From Candidatus Methanomethylophilaceae archaeon (GTDB lineage Archaea; Thermoplasmatota; Thermoplasmata; Methanomassiliicoccales; Methanomethylophilaceae), in contig JAFZXW010000026.1 in NCBI GenBank assembly GCA_017616575.1, forward strand, positions 1 through 7,791: 7,791 nucleotides of DNA. The letters are read 5' to 3'. The stretch's first letter is position 1. Each line of letters begins with the position of its first letter. The position numbers and the translations under genes were made by a program. Below the pieces are notes generated by a model. The model did not search any database. It worked only from the letters and a program-made list of their open reading frames with translations, and had not been told where the DNA came from. Of this stretch, positions 6,161 through 7,791 are shown one piece after another.

Positions 6161-7149
6161 TTACAGCAGGAGCACCTGTCCCCGTCCAGCGAGACGATGT
6201 CCACCAGGTACCCCAGCCTCTTGATTACCGCGGTCCCGCACTCGGGGCAGTAGGTGTCGTCGGCGTCGTCGGTGAGGGTGTTCCCCACGTACACGTAGTT
6301 CAGGCCTTTTCCCATGCCGATCTCCCTGCACCGCATCACCGTCTCCACCGGCGTCCAGGGGACGTCCATCATCTGGTTGTCCGGGTAGAACCTGGTGAAA
6401 TGCACCGGCACGTCCTCCGACAGGCGCTCGAGGACCCAGTCGCAGAACCTCCCGACCTCCTCCTCGGAGTCGTTGTACCCCGGGATCACCAGGTAGGTGA
6501 GCTCCAGGTGCACCCCGGACTCGAACACCGTCACTACGCTCCTCAGCACGTCCTCGAGATGGGCCCCGCAGACTTCCTTGTAGAAATCCTCGGTGAACCC
6601 TTTGACGTCGATGTTCATGGCGTCGGCCACCTTGCAGAGCTCCTTCAGGGGCTCCTCGCAGATCAGGCCGTTGGAGACGACTATGCACCTCAGGTCCGGG
6701 TCGGCCTTCATCACGTCCAGCATGTACTCGAACCAGATCATCGGCTCGTTGTACGTGAATGCTATCGCATCCTGCCTCTCCTTGCGGCACAGGGCCACGA
6801 TCTCGTCCGGCCTCTCGTACGTGGTGCGCTTCTTCCCGGACGGAAGCATGGATATTGCGTAGTTCTGGCAGTGCTTGCAGCTCATGTTGCACCCGACCCC
6901 GCCGAGGGAGAAGCACCTGGTCCCCGGACGGTAATGGAACAGCGGCTTCTTTTCGACCGGGTCCACGCATACCGACGACACCTTCCCGTAGGAGTACGCG
7001 ACCAGCATGTCCTCGTCCGCCCGCCTGGCGCCGCATCTGCCGTAGCTTCCGACGGGTATCCTGCATCTGTGGGGGCAAAGGCCGCATATGTAGGCGTCCC
7101 CGTCCCTCTCGTAATATCTCGCTTCGACGCGCTCGTTAATAACGGCCAT
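6136..7149 (-). CDS. amrS: AmrS-like radical SAM protein (AmmeMemoRadiSam family)
   Basis: This 337-residue radical SAM protein belongs to the group often found with AMMECR1- and Memo-like proteins. Its substrate is not known to me. GVGCNMSCKHCQN (84-96) carries the CxxxCxxC cluster (C87, C91, C94) that binds the 4Fe-4S cluster and S-adenosylmethionine. The N-terminus has a second conserved set, C22/C25/C29/C39 in CGLCPHRC and GRCG, typical of this family. The C-terminus has a zinc-ribbon-like pair, C301/C304 and C326/C329. FTYNEP (about 134-139) is the conserved barrel strand. This order separates it from pyruvate formate-lyase activases, its closest look-alikes. Start 7149 is preceded by GAGGAG (7166-7161) 11 nt upstream. 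The 5' end overlaps the thiL 3' end by 14 nt, so the two are likely co-transcribed and coupled. No AMMECR1 or Memo gene is in the window. The 3' end converges on the peptidase with a 5-nt gap. Confidence 0.9.
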   Translation of the reverse strand: MAVINERVEARYYERDGDAYICGLCPHRCRIPVGSYGRCGARRADEDMLVAYSYGKVSSVCVDPVEKKPLFHYRPGTRCFSLGGVGCNMSCKHCQNYAISMLPSGKKRTTYERPDEIVALCRKERQDAIAFTYNEPMIWFEYMLDVMKADPDLRCIVVSNGLICEEPLKELCKVADAMNIDVKGFTEDFYKEVCGAHLEDVLRSVVTVFESGVHLELTYLVIPGYNDSEEEVGRFCDWVLERLSEDVPVHFTRFYPDNQMMDVPWTPVETVMRCREIGMGKGLNYVYVGNTLTDDADDTYCPECGTAVIKRLGYLVDIVSLDGDRCSCCKHKLNIVR

Positions 7150-7791
7150 AGGGTATCACGCTCCTCGCGCCGCCTTCCAGCAGCTCCGGGCGCCCGGCGT
7201 CGTTCACCACGCCTATGATATGGAACGGCACTTCCGCCTCGTAAATCTTACCGAGCCTGCCGCGGTCGGCGGTGAAGAGCAGCTCGTACTCGCCTCCGCA
7301 GTCCAGGAGCAGGTCCCTGACGGGCTTCCCGGACTTCCTTGCGATGTCCTCTACGTAGTCTTCGCGGGGGATGAAGTCCAGCTCGACGTCCATTCCTACG
7401 CCTGAGGCTTTGCAGAGCGTGTTGAGCGCCGTCCCCAATCCGTCCGAGAGGTCCATGCACGACGACACCGCCCCGGAAGCCGCCAGGCCGATGCCTTCGG
7501 TTATCCTCGGCACGGGGGTGTACAGGGCGCTCCGGGCCTCCTCCGCCTCCAGCCCCAGGTCCATAGCCTCCAGCGCCGCCGCGGGGCCTCCGAGCGGGCC
7601 GGTCACGGCCACCACGTCTCCAGGGACCGCCCCGGACCTCAGCATCGGGGCCCGGCCGTCCATCACGCCGATGGCTGTACCAGCCACGATCCCGGGGCCG
7701 CGCTTGGTGTCCCCGCCGATTATCCCGGTGCCGCAGAACTCAGCGCACTGGTCTATGCCGCTCATTATGTCGTACGCGGCCTGCGCCTCCA
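7136..7791 (-). CDS. thiL: Thiamine-monophosphate kinase, C-terminal 217 residues (cut by window edge)
   Basis: ThiL phosphorylates thiamine monophosphate with ATP to thiamine diphosphate, the active cofactor, in the cytoplasm. The visible part covers the end of the N-terminal ATP-binding domain and the C-terminal domain of the PurM/ThiL/SelD superfamily. GGDTKR (visible residues 25-30) and DLSDGL (113-118) are the metal-ATP binding motifs, and TGPLGG (64-69) is the domain-linking glycine turn. Near the end CGGEYELLF (164-172) matches the usual CGEDYELLF, with Glu in place of Asp and Gly in place of Glu. Roughly the first 100 residues are beyond the right edge, judging from a usual family length of about 310-330. 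It ends in TAA inside the start of the radical SAM gene, a 14-nt overlap. Related members of the superfamily (HypE, PurM, SelD) lack this combination of motifs. Confidence 0.93.
   Translation of the reverse strand, partial: EAQAAYDIMSGIDQCAEFCGTGIIGGDTKRGPGIVAGTAIGVMDGRAPMLRSGAVPGDVVAVTGPLGGPAAALEAMDLGLEAEEARSALYTPVPRITEGIGLAASGAVSSCMDLSDGLGTALNTLCKASGVGMDVELDFIPREDYVEDIARKSGKPVRDLLLDCGGEYELLFTADRGRLGKIYEAEVPFHIIGVVNDAGRPELLEGGARSVIPYGRY

Noticed and set aside
1..7791. CRISPR repeats, insertion sequences, tRNA/rRNA genes, toxin or defence genes
   Set aside because: I looked on both strands and found no spaced direct repeats, transposase motifs, tRNA-like structure or defence domains. Nearly all sequence is explained by eight conserved genes.

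Overview
This window looks like ordinary chromosome from a fairly GC-rich archaeon. The evidence is TATA-box promoters about 25 bp before starts, genes that appear leaderless, frequent AGG (Arg) and ATA (Ile) codons, and archaeal-type proteins: an Lrp/AsnC regulator, an archaeal A24 prepilin peptidase and an AmrS-type radical SAM protein. A Thermoplasmatota/Methanomassiliicoccales-like host is my best guess. That is inference from gene style only; no marker gene is present.

Layout. Bases 1-3373 (minus strand) hold a compact lysine operon read right to left: an Lrp/AsnC regulator, dapA (dihydrodipicolinate synthase), aspartate kinase, then lysA (diaminopimelate decarboxylase, cut by the left edge). 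The first two genes overlap by 4 nt and the next gap is 22 nt. The aspartate kinase frame has no stop codon and stays open through all of the visible lysA. A TATA promoter with two inverted repeats lies upstream in the 148-nt gap 3374-3521, next to a likely terminator of the following gene. Bases 3522-5114 (minus) encode an MscS-type mechanosensitive channel with an extra extracytoplasmic domain. Bases 5162-6130 (plus) encode a prepilin/preflagellin peptidase. These two genes diverge from a 47-nt gap centred on one symmetric ATATATAT box, and both appear leaderless. Bases 6136-7149 (minus) encode an AmrS-like radical SAM protein that converges on the peptidase with a 5-nt gap. It overlaps by 14 nt the end of thiL (thiamine-monophosphate kinase), which runs off the right edge.

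How the genes work together. Aspartate kinase, DapA and LysA are the first, third and last steps of the diaminopimelate route to lysine, and the co-transcribed Lrp-like protein is a natural candidate to sense lysine or a related amino acid and control the operon. The channel, the peptidase and the thiL-amrS pair are separate units. I see no mobile element, CRISPR array, tRNA or rRNA, and no convincing new multi-gene system. The points most worth checking are the missing aspartate kinase stop, the shared leaderless promoter, the repeats around the lysine promoter, and the overlap of an AmrS gene with thiL.
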